From Vreelandella sedimenti (lineage in GTDB: Bacteria > Pseudomonadota > Gammaproteobacteria > Pseudomonadales > Halomonadaceae): DNA of 64,000 bases. Where the stretch lies: contig NZ_JACCGK010000019.1 in the NCBI RefSeq assembly GCF_013416325.1, positions 1 through 64,000 of the forward strand, written 5' to 3'. Of this stretch, positions 48,837 through 57,134 are shown one piece after another; position 1 is the stretch's first letter, and each line of letters opens with the position of its first letter. Below the pieces are notes generated by a model that searched no databases, was not told the origin of the DNA, and saw only the letters and a list, made by a program, of their open reading frames with translations. Position numbers and translations under genes: made by a program.

Positions 48837-49670
48837 ATGGCACATCGCCCAGACACTTTAGCGCACGCGCCGTTAGGGCGCGATTCCGCTTACCCTGAGC
48901 AGTATGACGCGGGGCTGTTATACCCTATTCCCCGCGCGGCTAATCGAGTGCCGCTGGGGATTGAAGAGGGGGCTCTGCCGTTTGTGGGGGAAGATGAGTG
49001 GCACGCCTTTGAAGTCTCCTGGCTGAACAGCCGCGGTAAGCCTATTGTGGCCGTGGCGCGCTTTCGCTTGCCAGCAGCCTCGCCCAATCTGATTGAGTCC
49101 AAGTCCTGGAAGCTCTACCTCAATAGCTTTAACCAAACCCGTTTCTATAGTCGTCAGGAAGTGATGGAAACGCTTGCTAATGATCTCTCCTTAGCGGCGG
49201 GGGCTGAAGTGAGTGTCGAGCTGTTTGATGTGGATGCGCCAGAGCTTTCGCCACAGCACTTGCCGGGCGAATGCCTGGACGATTTAGATATCGCAGTAAG
49301 CGACTATACGCCTAGCAGTGATCACCTGTCGGTAGGGGAAGAGGTCGTTGAGGAGACGCTCTACTCCCACCTGCTCAAATCCAACTGCCCGGTTACCGGC
49401 CAGCCGGACTGGGGCAGCGTGCTGATTCGTTATAAAGGCCCGAAAATAGACCGCGAAGGGCTGCTGCGTTACCTGATTGGATTTCGCCAGCACCAGGATT
49501 TTCACGAGCACTGCGTTGAGCATATCTTCTGCGATTTAATGGCCCAGACAAAGCCTACGCAGTTGCTGGTACTGGCGCGCTATGTGCGTCGCGGCGGGTT
49601 GGATATCAGTCCCTGGCGCGCAACCCCAGGGTTAACGCCCCCCACGCCACTGCGCCTAGCAAGGCAGTAA
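48837..49670 (+). CDS. queF: NADPH-dependent 7-cyano-7-deazaguanine reductase QueF
   Basis: Reduces preQ0 to preQ1 in queuosine synthesis. It is the long two-domain (E. coli) type with 277 residues. The NADPH motif is ESKSWKLYLNSFNQTRF (from residue 87). The catalytic Cys184 and Asp191 lie in SNCPVTGQPDWG, and the substrate Glu/His in EHCVEHIFCDL. The start has a GAGAGAG leader. It follows yadH by 48 bases. Confidence 0.96.
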   Translation: MAHRPDTLAHAPLGRDSAYPEQYDAGLLYPIPRAANRVPLGIEEGALPFVGEDEWHAFEVSWLNSRGKPIVAVARFRLPAASPNLIESKSWKLYLNSFNQTRFYSRQEVMETLANDLSLAAGAEVSVELFDVDAPELSPQHLPGECLDDLDIAVSDYTPSSDHLSVGEEVVEETLYSHLLKSNCPVTGQPDWGSVLIRYKGPKIDREGLLRYLIGFRQHQDFHEHCVEHIFCDLMAQTKPTQLLVLARYVRRGGLDISPWRATPGLTPPTPLRLARQ

Positions 49671-49746
49671 GCGGCAATGTTATAAATGACAATGCTATAA
49701 ATGACGGTGCTAAAGTAGCCTCACACAATTGGATTTGGAGTCATCA

Positions 49747-50307
49747 ATGGACGCACTCACGCTGCTTCACGAGCGTAGCTCAATGGGCAAGCTGATGGAG
49801 CCAGCGCCCAGCGGCGAACAGCTCAGCGCCATTTATCAGGCCGCGATACGTGCCCCGGATCATAAAGAGCTGCGCCCCTGGCGCTTTATCGAGTTTAGCG
49901 GGGAAGGGCGAGAACGCTTGGGCGAGTTATTCGCCGAGGCGGAGTTTCAGGAGGATCCTAGCGCCGATGACGAAACGCTCAACTCGGCGCGCAAAAAGCC
50001 GCTGCGGGCGCCGATGATTATCGCCGTGATCGCCAAGGTCACGCCCAAACTTGAAAAAGTACCCAAAATGGAGCAGGTGATCTCCGCCGGGTGCGCCGCC
50101 CACGGCATACTGCTAGCCGCCCACGCCTTAGGGTTGGGAGCAATGTGGCGCAGCGGCAAGTACGCTTTCGACCCCGTAGTTCGCAAAGGGCTGAATCTGG
50201 ATGAAGATGACGAAGTCGTCGCGTTTATCTATCTGGGCACTTTGGGTGGTCGTCATAAACCGGTACCGCAGCATAATGTTGCTGACTTTGTAGAACGTTG
50301 GGACTAG
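49747..50307 (+). CDS. nitroreductase family protein (YdjA-like)
   Basis: A 186-residue FMN-dependent oxidoreductase. The N-terminal LHERSSMGKLMEPAPSGEQLSAIYQAAIRAPDHKELRPWRF is the YdjA-type FMN-binding start, and GAMWRSGKYAFD and FIYLGTLGG lie near the C terminus. Its 186 residues compare with 183 in E. coli YdjA. ATG 49747 follows TTGGAG. The stop is three bases from the next gene. Physiological substrate is unknown. Confidence 0.88.
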   Translation: MDALTLLHERSSMGKLMEPAPSGEQLSAIYQAAIRAPDHKELRPWRFIEFSGEGRERLGELFAEAEFQEDPSADDETLNSARKKPLRAPMIIAVIAKVTPKLEKVPKMEQVISAGCAAHGILLAAHALGLGAMWRSGKYAFDPVVRKGLNLDEDDEVVAFIYLGTLGGRHKPVPQHNVADFVERWD

Positions 50308-50309
50308 CG

Positions 50310-50819
50310 ATGAGTCTCCCCCGTCAGCGAGGCATCCCTCATCCACGATTGCCATTGCCAAAAGGCCAGCCGGAAAATCTGGCCGTTTTTCAGCAGTGGC
50401 TGAGCGACGCCATACCCATGGTGGGCGCGTTAGGTATTAGCGAAATGACGCGTCAGGGTGATTCACTAGCCTGGCAGTTAGCGCTGGAGCCCAACCTTAA
50501 CGATAAAGGCACGGGCTTTGGTGGCGCACTGACGGCGCAGACGACGCTGCAAGGCTGGTGCTGGGTAACGCTATGGCTACGTGAGCGGGGCATTGCGCGG
50601 GATGTCGTGGTTGCCGAGGCTAGCCAGCGTTTTCTGGCGCCGGTAACCAGTGACTACCGCCTGATATGCACGCCAGCAGTGCCAGAAGGCCCTACTCAGC
50701 TTGCCAACAAGCTCGCTGAGCGAGGAAAAGGCCGCATAGCGCTAACCCAGCAGCTCTATTGTGGCGAGACGCTCTGCCTGGAAGCCAACGGCAGCTACGC
50801 TGTATTGTCTGAACGATAA
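50310..50819 (+). CDS. thioesterase, YiiD C-terminal-like hot-dog domain
   Basis: A 169-residue single hot-dog fold protein of the YiiD_C type: GALGISEMTRQGDSLAWQLALEPNLNDKGTGFGGALTAQTTLQGW contains the DKGTGFGG active-site loop, followed by DVVVAEASQRFLAPV and the C-terminal ALTQQLYCGETLCLEANGSYAV. In YiiD this domain is fused to an acetyltransferase; here it stands alone. Probably an acyl-CoA or acyl-ACP thioesterase. It is co-transcribed with the nitroreductase. Confidence 0.8.
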   Translation: MSLPRQRGIPHPRLPLPKGQPENLAVFQQWLSDAIPMVGALGISEMTRQGDSLAWQLALEPNLNDKGTGFGGALTAQTTLQGWCWVTLWLRERGIARDVVVAEASQRFLAPVTSDYRLICTPAVPEGPTQLANKLAERGKGRIALTQQLYCGETLCLEANGSYAVLSER

Positions 50820-50863
50820 CCGGGGTATGCCACTAACCTAAAGGTTCGTCAGCCGGAAAAGGC

Positions 50864-50892
50864 TTGCTATTTCGAGGCTTAGCCAATAGTAT
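50864..50892 (+). promoter_or_regulatory. promoter of tRNA-Ser(GGA)
   Basis: TTGCTA at 50864-50869 and TAGTAT at 50887-50892 are 17 bases apart; a GC-rich stretch ATGCGCCG follows. The tRNA begins 51 bases after the -10 hexamer. Confidence 0.75.
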
Positions 50893-50942
50893 ATGCGCCG
50901 TTCTGTCGCGAAAGGTTCAGCCTTTCAACAGCGCCAAAACGC

Positions 50943-51030
50943 GGAGGGGTGTCCGAGTGGTCGAAGGAGCACGCCTGGAAAGTGTGTAAGCCGCAAGGCT
51001 TCGAGGGTTCGAATCCCTCCCCCTCCGCCA
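50943..51030 (+). tRNA. tRNA-Ser(GGA)
   Basis: An 88-base class II tRNA with a long variable arm and encoded CCA; acceptor GGAGGGG pairs with CCCCTCC. The anticodon loop CTGGAAA gives GGA. It marks the edge of the core genome: everything downstream in the window is accessory, so it may be an integration site. Confidence 0.97.
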
Positions 51031-51042
51031 AGAATATAGATT

Positions 51043-51068
51043 AAGCCGCTGATTTCAGCGGCTTTTTT
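51043..51068 (+). terminator. intrinsic terminator of tRNA-Ser
   Basis: AAGCCGCTGA pairs with TCAGCGGCTT around a TT turn, followed by six T residues. Confidence 0.93.
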
Positions 51069-52068
51069 GTGTCTTTATTTTAAGCAGCCCATACTTCAGC
51101 CCATACTTGTGTATCGGCTCCCTTCGTAACGCACGGGATGCCTTTGGACAGTTCATCCATCTATCTAAGTTTCTGCAACCTCATTACCCAGTCCAGACCT
51201 AAGACTATATGTTCCACGTAAGCTTTAAACCTACAAATGCTGGGTGACAGGGGCTGCCGACTACGCTAATGTCATCTTAAGAATTGTGAGTTTTCTATAC
51301 ATCTGATTTTTAGCCAAAATAGACTTAAGAATTAGCCACGTTTTTACGGCAGCCTCAAGCACACAATGCGCGATTTTCTACTTGGGTTTGTAAGTTGAGT
51401 GTTCATATTTCTGAAAAATGATCTTGTTAATTTAATTAAAACAATGATTTACAGGGAAGTATTTTGTGCTTATACGCAACTTTGAAAGGGTAGTGACAAT
51501 GTTAATGTGCGTGCGCCTTTTCGGCAAGGGTATCGCAAAGTCGATATTTTTTTTATAAATTTCATAGCATTATAGGTAAATTGTTAGGGTTTTGGTTGCC
51601 AGAAAAACACGCATGCGCACTAATAAACTGTTAACGCAAAAGTGCATCTACTTTCAGCCTCTGAAGTCAGTCTGACTGAGGTTAACAGAATCGTTGGCTT
51701 CAGCCGATTCCATAGGCATCACAAACAACCGTCACACTGGGCGCTTAGCTTTCTCGATCTGTGGGGCTAGGTGCTTTTTGCAGTATCCTGCGGACTCGGT
51801 GCTCGTCTTAAAGGCAGCCTGAGAGTGTGGCTTTTAAATTAAATACGCGGTGGTGGCACAGCAGCGTGGTGAGGATCCAAAAGCAGCAGCCTTCACCCCT
51901 GTTGCCTTAACCAGCGCAGGGAATTTTGGCATGTTAACTGCTTAACTCCGGTAAGTAATGGCACTCATCCACTAAGCATCATATACTAGAAGAAATTATT
52001 GAAATTTTTTATCATATGTGTTATGAATAAACTACTAATTGTAATTAATTAAAGCAAAAAACAAGGAA
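51069..52068. other. 1-kb non-coding stretch at the start of the accessory region
   Basis: No convincing gene. It opens with a tandem repeat (CAGCCCATACTT, twice, 51086-51109). It also holds an inverted repeat GAATCG/CGATTC at 51688-51710 and a 35-codon open stretch at 51838-51945 that could be the tail of a decayed gene. GC content falls steadily toward 52000. No integrase gene and no second copy of the tRNA-Ser 3' end is visible. Confidence 0.5.
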
Positions 52069-53196
52069 ATGGTGTTGGTTGATCAAAGCGTAAATGCAGG
52101 AGTTAGAGCACAACAAGGCTTTGCTTTGCAGAGAAACATGGCTCTTTTCATTATACTTGATAACTACCAAAGCAAATTTGATGGAGCGAAGTACTTCCTA
52201 TCTCTTGAGCATTTGGAGGACATACTGTTTTGCTATCTTGATGACCATGGGAAAGCAGTCAAAGTAGAAACCTATCAATCAAAAAAGAAATCCAATGGTA
52301 GTTGGAAAATCGGTGTCGAACTTGCCGAGATAATAGTCAAGATACTCCAAGTCGGTAAATCGCTCATTATAGATGAATATCCAAAATGTTGCAGCTATAG
52401 CCATGACCTGTACTTCTCATCAAATACAAACATACAACTCGAAAAGAAAGTAAATAGCTTCGTTGACAATAAAAAACAAACTAGAACTTATGCTCATGCT
52501 GTAAACGAGGAGAACTCTGAAGTCATTTATGGTGAGTTAGACCCAGTTATACAAAACGCTATAACTACCAAGCTTGAATTACATGAGTCGTATAATAACG
52601 ACAAATTGTTTGAACAGCTAGAGAATTTGAAGTTCTTGTACATAGACTTTAATAGAACAAATAAAGAACAAGAGAATCAATTAAGAAGCAAAATTGAAGA
52701 TATTTTTGATCGGAAAGTTAGTGATTCCAAGGCGGCATTAGAATCCATATTCAGGCTTTTTAAGGATATCGAACTGACTTACAATCAAAAAAGCATTGCT
52801 AGACTTTCTGATAAAACAAAACAGATACAAAGCAAAGATATAAATAATGCCATAAAGATAATTACAACAAAATCTAAAGCCTTTCAATTCTGGCGTGATC
52901 ATAAAAGAGAAGTTGGTCAAAAGCTAGGGATTAAACCATTCGAACGTGAAACATTTGAAATGAAATTTATTTTGGCTTTTGATCTATTTAAAAGCAAGGA
53001 TGAAGCTGAACATCAGAAAATCCTAAATTTTGTAAAGTTAAACTATCTTCAATGTAACGGTTTTAGCGAAGACGGCTGCATAGAAGAGCTAGTTGAAAAA
53101 TTTAATAATGAAATTAGATCAAGCTTGGACGATCAAACATTAAAAGCAACGATGTATGCTGCTTACTTTGAAGCAATTAATAAAATGGATGATTAA
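52069..53196 (+). CDS. DUF4297/Cap4-like PD-(D/E)xK nuclease, candidate defence effector
   Basis: A 375-residue protein whose first 80 residues have the layout of the DUF4297/Cap4 dsDNA nuclease: GVRAQQGFALQRNMALF (conserved Gln and Gly-Phe), then LEDILFCYLDD with Asp51, and VETYQSKKK with Glu67, Gln70 and Lys72 as the D...E-x2-Q-x-K active site. The remaining 300 residues are helical and Lys/Glu-rich with no recognised domain. The gene is very AT-rich, unlike its surroundings. Start uncertain: AAGGA lies one base before ATG 52069, so GTG 52072 or TTG 52075 may be used. It forms an operon with the ATPase gene three bases on. As the effector half of a Lamassu-like pair it would cut DNA on phage infection; this is inferred. 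Confidence 0.68.
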   Translation: MVLVDQSVNAGVRAQQGFALQRNMALFIILDNYQSKFDGAKYFLSLEHLEDILFCYLDDHGKAVKVETYQSKKKSNGSWKIGVELAEIIVKILQVGKSLIIDEYPKCCSYSHDLYFSSNTNIQLEKKVNSFVDNKKQTRTYAHAVNEENSEVIYGELDPVIQNAITTKLELHESYNNDKLFEQLENLKFLYIDFNRTNKEQENQLRSKIEDIFDRKVSDSKAALESIFRLFKDIELTYNQKSIARLSDKTKQIQSKDINNAIKIITTKSKAFQFWRDHKREVGQKLGIKPFERETFEMKFILAFDLFKSKDEAEHQKILNFVKLNYLQCNGFSEDGCIEELVEKFNNEIRSSLDDQTLKATMYAAYFEAINKMDD

Positions 53197-53199
53197 AAA

Positions 53200-54930
53200 T
53201 TGACCGTTTCAGTAAAATATAACAATTTCTTTGCTTATAGCAGCAAGGGAAAGAAATATTTCAACACTATATTCGCCGAAGGTATCAATATAGTTCATGG
53301 AAAGAATACATCTGGTAAAAGTACTTTTATACAGGCGATTCTCTATACATTTGGCATAAATGATGAAAAGAGAAAGCTTGCAGAGATTCTTAATGAAGGT
53401 GTGATTTTTAGACTCGACTTCACCATCTACAATTCTAGCTCAAAAAAAGTTTCCATTGTGAGAGATGATGAAATTGTTTCTATAAAAGTGGCGAAAAGGC
53501 CACCTATTAAGTTTATAGGTATCGGCGGCAACAGATCTAGAGAGCACATAAAGTTAAAAGCGTTCTTGTCTGAATTGTTTGGTTTTACACTGCATTTAGA
53601 ATATGACAACGAGTACAAACCAGCTTCACTTGAAGCAATGTTTTTACCTTACTACATAGCGCAAGATGTTGGCTGGGTTTATCGGCATAAATCATTTAGA
53701 GGTTTGGATTTCGTTAAAAATTTCAAGAACGATTTCTTTGATTACTTCCTTGGCATAAGGAATAATTATGATCGCCTAGAGAAAAGTCAACTCGAAAAAG
53801 AAAAGAAGGATCTAGAAGCAGAATCTAGACTTCTTCATAAGATAGAGCAAAATGATAAGAAGCTGAAACTTGCTAAGATGAAGGACGAAGTGTTTGCAGA
53901 AAAAACTAACGAATATATAAAGCCTTACAAAGAAAACAAGTCAAAGTTAATAGAGTTAGAAAAAGAATATCTTTCTTTATGCAACAAAATAACACTGTTA
54001 GAAGAAAGCAGAAAGGTTCTACGTAGAGTCAAGCGAAGCTTAAGCAATGATATTTTAGCTGATACAAAGTGCCCAACATGTTCTCAACATTTATCTCATT
54101 CCGTAGAAGATACGTATAGTTATCTTCAGGACTTAAATGACACAGATCAACAACTTGAAGAGTTAAGCAGAAACATTAGAAATCTTAAAGATTCACAGGG
54201 AATGCTAAACTCTGTAATCAATGAAATTAATGAGAAGAAAAAAGTCGTTGAAAAAGAATACTATGAGCTTTTAGAATACAAAGTGGATAATGTCACGCTG
54301 GAATCATGGTTAAATAACAAAGTAAGCGTCAAACTATCTGTACAATTGGAGAGAAGGCTAGGCGAAATCACATCAAAAATATATGAAGTTGAAGGTAAGC
54401 TCAGCAAATTCAAGACTGACGAGATCGTTAAAAGAGAAAGGCGTAGTGCTAGTTACACCTTTAAGTCTATATTTGAAAAGCATGTTTCAGAGTTAAAAAT
54501 AAAACCATTTGAAGATGAATGTTTCTATTTGTTGTATGACATTCCTGCTTTTCCTAGGCAAGGTGTGGAGCTTCTTAAAACTCTCCTTGCTTACAATTTT
54601 TCATTTGTTGAGATGATAAAGAAAACTGAATACATACACGTATTTCCTTTTGTTCTTGACGCTATATTCGAAGGTGACTTTGAAGATGAAAGTAAGAATG
54701 AGATACTTAGTTTTATTAAGAATAATGCTTCAGTGGATCAGCAGCTAATAGTTTCTATAGCGGATTCTAAAAGCAATGCTAACTCAGCTGCGACATATAA
54801 CGAAAAGCACTTCAATAAAAATGCAAAACTAATTTGCATTGGAAATAATACTAAAAAAAGATCATTTCTTGAAAAATACAACGGTGAATTCGAAGATTAC
54901 ATTGATGAAACTATGGAAATTTTGGGTTAA
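53200..54930 (+). CDS. Rad50/SMC-like ATPase with zinc hook, candidate LmuB-type defence sensor
   Basis: A 576-residue ABC-type ATPase in the Rad50/SMC style. Walker A GKNTSGKS is at 34-41. Two coiled-coil stretches (about 195-280 and 305-430, rich in Lys, Glu and Leu) flank a zinc-hook CPTC at 291-294, and the C-terminal lobe has a Walker-B-like FPFVLDA with Asp487 after a GVELLKTLLAY helix. A canonical LSGG signature is not obvious. Starts with TTG at 53200, three bases after the nuclease stop. Candidate families are Lamassu LmuB or another SMC-like defence ATPase; a role as DNA-end or phage-DNA sensor is inferred from family and partner. Confidence 0.7.
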   Translation: MTVSVKYNNFFAYSSKGKKYFNTIFAEGINIVHGKNTSGKSTFIQAILYTFGINDEKRKLAEILNEGVIFRLDFTIYNSSSKKVSIVRDDEIVSIKVAKRPPIKFIGIGGNRSREHIKLKAFLSELFGFTLHLEYDNEYKPASLEAMFLPYYIAQDVGWVYRHKSFRGLDFVKNFKNDFFDYFLGIRNNYDRLEKSQLEKEKKDLEAESRLLHKIEQNDKKLKLAKMKDEVFAEKTNEYIKPYKENKSKLIELEKEYLSLCNKITLLEESRKVLRRVKRSLSNDILADTKCPTCSQHLSHSVEDTYSYLQDLNDTDQQLEELSRNIRNLKDSQGMLNSVINEINEKKKVVEKEYYELLEYKVDNVTLESWLNNKVSVKLSVQLERRLGEITSKIYEVEGKLSKFKTDEIVKRERRSASYTFKSIFEKHVSELKIKPFEDECFYLLYDIPAFPRQGVELLKTLLAYNFSFVEMIKKTEYIHVFPFVLDAIFEGDFEDESKNEILSFIKNNASVDQQLIVSIADSKSNANSAATYNEKHFNKNAKLICIGNNTKKRSFLEKYNGEFEDYIDETMEILG

Positions 54931-55446
54931 TACACTAGACCTAGTGTGTGAACATTTTGCTTGTTCACAGAGGTAAGAACTTCACACTCTAAACGCTTTA
55001 CTGATATAAAAAATTAGTCAAATACCACTCATTGGTAAATGAGTGGTTTGTTATAGCAAAAATATACTATTAGGCAAATAAAATTTAAAGCGCTCTACCA
55101 GTTAGGTTGTTCAGGAATGGAGCTTGGATCGTAGCCATTAAGGTGGGGATCAACAACCTGCCCAGCATGTCTTGTGACATTTGGCTTTGGATTTCAGCCG
55201 AAATGGAGATGCTTACGTCAGATAAGGCATGCTTCGTGGTAGAAGATGGGATTGATCTGAATAAGGAAAACAAGATCAGCGAGATATCGGCCTCGAAAAT
55301 TGTGGTCTCATGTGTTTCGTATTCAAAGATCAACTCGAAGACATCGAGCTATATCTCAAGGCGTAGTAGAACTATGGATGGTCAACGAGATATTTATGAG
55401 GCGCTCTATTTTTACTGGAAAAGATAAATTCATTATTCTTAGCAAT
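54931..55446. other. intergenic region after the nuclease/ATPase operon
   Basis: Contains a palindrome at 54932-54947 (ACACTAG-AC-CTAGTGT) and the operon terminator. Bases 55085-55430 are less AT-rich and open on both strands (83 codons on the minus strand, 107 on the plus) but lack ribosome sites and recognisable protein features; they may be a decayed gene. Confidence 0.45.
55025..55049 (+). terminator. terminator of the nuclease/ATPase operon
   Basis: CCACTCATT pairs with AATGAGTGG around a GGTA loop, followed by TTTG. It lies 95 bases after the ATPase stop codon. Confidence 0.75.
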
Positions 55447-55547
55447 GTGTAACAAGTCGCTGTAGTACGCGGCCGATGGCCCGTAGACGCCCTTTACATT
55501 GCAGCTTCGCCTCCATTGCAAGGGTGCCGCTAAGTTGAGCATTAAAC
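55447..55547 (+). repeat. attC-like palindrome 0, before the first cassette-like gene
   Basis: An imperfect palindrome of about 100 bases with a core ending in AAC on the left (GTGTAAC), GTTGAGC on the right (55534-55540, fitting GTTRRRY), and internal stems GCGGC/GCCGC (55469 and 55526) and CCCTT/AAGGG (55490 and 55520). The next gene starts 27 bases later. The least certain of the four sites. Confidence 0.45.
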
Positions 55548-55566
55548 ATAATAGGAGCTCATAAAA

Positions 55567-56433
55567 ATGAGTCACATTGAGTACAGTTCTTCTTGCTTCT
55601 TGGAGCTGCCTTATTCGAGCAGACAATTGATTGTTGTTACTGACGATGTGATTGTGGAAGCAGCGAAGCAGGAGGAACGAAAAGCTGTTCAAGTTCGTCA
55701 AGATGGTCTTGATTGGAAAAAAATTACTGAAGCGATCGTTTTTGATGTTATTCCTCTTCCATTAGGTAGAACTATAGCAGAAGTAACTCGCGAGGCTATA
55801 AAGGCATGGGGGCGTGCACGAGATAATGGTCTTTTAGTGTTACCGGTTGGAAGTACGACGGCAAAATTACTATCATTTCCACCGGGCCATCCTCGTGATG
55901 GTGTCCTGTACATAGGGCATCCCGCATTGCCTAATGTTTATTACACTTTGGCTGATTTTCACCGCGTAACTTTTGAACATAAGTTTTGTGAAGCAATTAA
56001 TTTGCTTATGAGCTTAGGAGCAACTTCAATTCGCGTTGAGCACGTTAACGGTTGGTCAAGAGATTTCTCTAGCCGTATTTCAGTCCCACTAGGGGAAGCT
56101 GAAAGTAATGTAAGTGCTGAAGCTTCGTCATCATCAAATTCTGGCTCAAGACTACTTTTTGAAGCTAGGCTATCAGGAACTGTAACACCATCGATCCCTG
56201 ACGATTTGGTTTGGTATGAACATGAACCAACTTGGCAGTCTATCGCCAAAGGCCGAATAAATTATGGTCTCCAGGATTTTTCCCTGTCTGTATCCTACGA
56301 AGATGATTTTGGCGTCAATGCTGGCTTAAAGGTAGCTATTAGTAAGACCGGATTAGAAGTTGGTGGTAAATTCGAAGATCACGAATCAACAGTTTGGCGT
56401 CTTGAAGGGCAATTCAAGGGCATAGTAAATTAA
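55567..56433 (+). CDS. hypothetical protein, cassette-like gene 1
   Basis: A 288-residue soluble protein of unknown family. The middle contains HPALPNVYYTLADFHRVTFE and a Ser-rich stretch (ASSSSNSGS, about 185-195), and the C-terminal 90 residues alternate polar and hydrophobic residues as in beta-strands (DFSLSVSYEDDFGVNAGLKV). No signal peptide or membrane helix. ATG 55567 follows TAGGAG. GC content lies between the AT-rich operon before it and the element after it. It sits between two attC-like palindromes, so an integron-cassette origin is suspected. Confidence 0.75.
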   Translation: MSHIEYSSSCFLELPYSSRQLIVVTDDVIVEAAKQEERKAVQVRQDGLDWKKITEAIVFDVIPLPLGRTIAEVTREAIKAWGRARDNGLLVLPVGSTTAKLLSFPPGHPRDGVLYIGHPALPNVYYTLADFHRVTFEHKFCEAINLLMSLGATSIRVEHVNGWSRDFSSRISVPLGEAESNVSAEASSSSNSGSRLLFEARLSGTVTPSIPDDLVWYEHEPTWQSIAKGRINYGLQDFSLSVSYEDDFGVNAGLKVAISKTGLEVGGKFEDHESTVWRLEGQFKGIVN

Positions 56434-56504
56434 ACTTAACAATCATATATATAAGAAAAGAATCGTTACGCGCATTTCGATAGGCTTTATGTGTAGCGTT
56501 ATAT
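56434..56504 (+). repeat. attC-like site 1
   Basis: Starts directly after the stop codon with ACTTAAC (fits RYYYAAC) and ends with TAGCGTTATAT at 56494-56504; weak internal pairing ATCG/CGAT. The next gene starts 16 bases on. The 11-base ending is identical to that of the next site. Confidence 0.5.
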
Positions 56505-56520
56505 TTGAAGGAGAGCTTAA

Positions 56521-57024
56521 GTGCCGTTTGAAGAGCTGACAATTCTGTATTTTCAAATAGCTGCGGGAGTAATGATGGGGTGGGATTATTTCACACCAAA
56601 GTCGTGGCGCGAGCACATGAATGGTGTACTAAGCGAGTATTTTTCTGGTGTTCAAGGAAGAGTCGATGAAGACCTATCGGGGGCACTAGTTTTTTTGAAA
56701 GTGAGCCTTCCAAAAATCATTGCCTCATTTATCGCTTTCGGACTTGCTTACTTCGTGCTCAGATTTGGCTCCTCGATTAACGGTGAGTGGCGCGCTGAGG
56801 CTATCCTTGTCACCGGGTTAGTGTATTTGATGCTTGTCGCTGGAGGTTTAATAACGCTAATGAACATAGTATTTCCGTTGCTGGTTCCTCTGGGATTAGG
56901 AGGAGTATTTAGGGGGATAACAATGGTCTTAACGAGCACAGAAAAGGGGCCGTTAGCAGGATTGGGATTTTTAAGCCTATTGGTTACTTTTGTGATGCGT
57001 TACATGAACTATACAGCAGTCTGA
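56521..57024 (+). CDS. hypothetical membrane protein, cassette-like gene 2
   Basis: A 167-residue protein with GTG start at 56521 behind GAAGGAGAG. Hydrophobic segments lie at about 8-20, 62-82, 92-115 and 118-140, with a shorter one near 148-160, so three or four membrane helices are likely; a polar amphipathic loop (30-60) precedes them. No family recognised. Small membrane proteins of this sort are common in integron cassettes. Confidence 0.72.
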   Translation: MPFEELTILYFQIAAGVMMGWDYFTPKSWREHMNGVLSEYFSGVQGRVDEDLSGALVFLKVSLPKIIASFIAFGLAYFVLRFGSSINGEWRAEAILVTGLVYLMLVAGGLITLMNIVFPLLVPLGLGGVFRGITMVLTSTEKGPLAGLGFLSLLVTFVMRYMNYTAV

Positions 57025-57105
57025 ACCATAATTTGGCGGTCAGCCTGATCGCTACGCGCCGTCTTTGGCCCTGCTCCAAAGCCGCCCATAACCTTAGCGT
57101 TATAT
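57020..57105 (+). repeat. attC-like site 2
   Basis: Begins at the gene's stop (CTGAACC) and ends TAGCGTTATAT (57095-57105). Internal stems: GGCGG 57035-57039 with CCGCC 57082-57086, and CTTTGG 57063-57068 with CCAAAG 57076-57081. Length about 86 bases, typical of attC. The next gene starts 30 bases later. Confidence 0.62.
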
Positions 57106-57134
57106 GCTCAACTAAAATACCGTAAGGAGAAATA

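Noticed and set aside
52069-54930. Septu, Gabija or DUF4297-HerA as identity of the two-gene system
   Set aside because: Septu needs an HNH partner, Gabija a UvrD-like helicase, and DUF4297-HerA a HerA hexameric ATPase; here the second gene is Rad50-like with a zinc hook.
55085-55333. 83-codon minus-strand ORF (and a 107-codon plus-strand ORF over the same bases)
   Set aside because: TTG start without a ribosome site, no recognisable domain, opposite frames equally open; left as part of the intergenic description.
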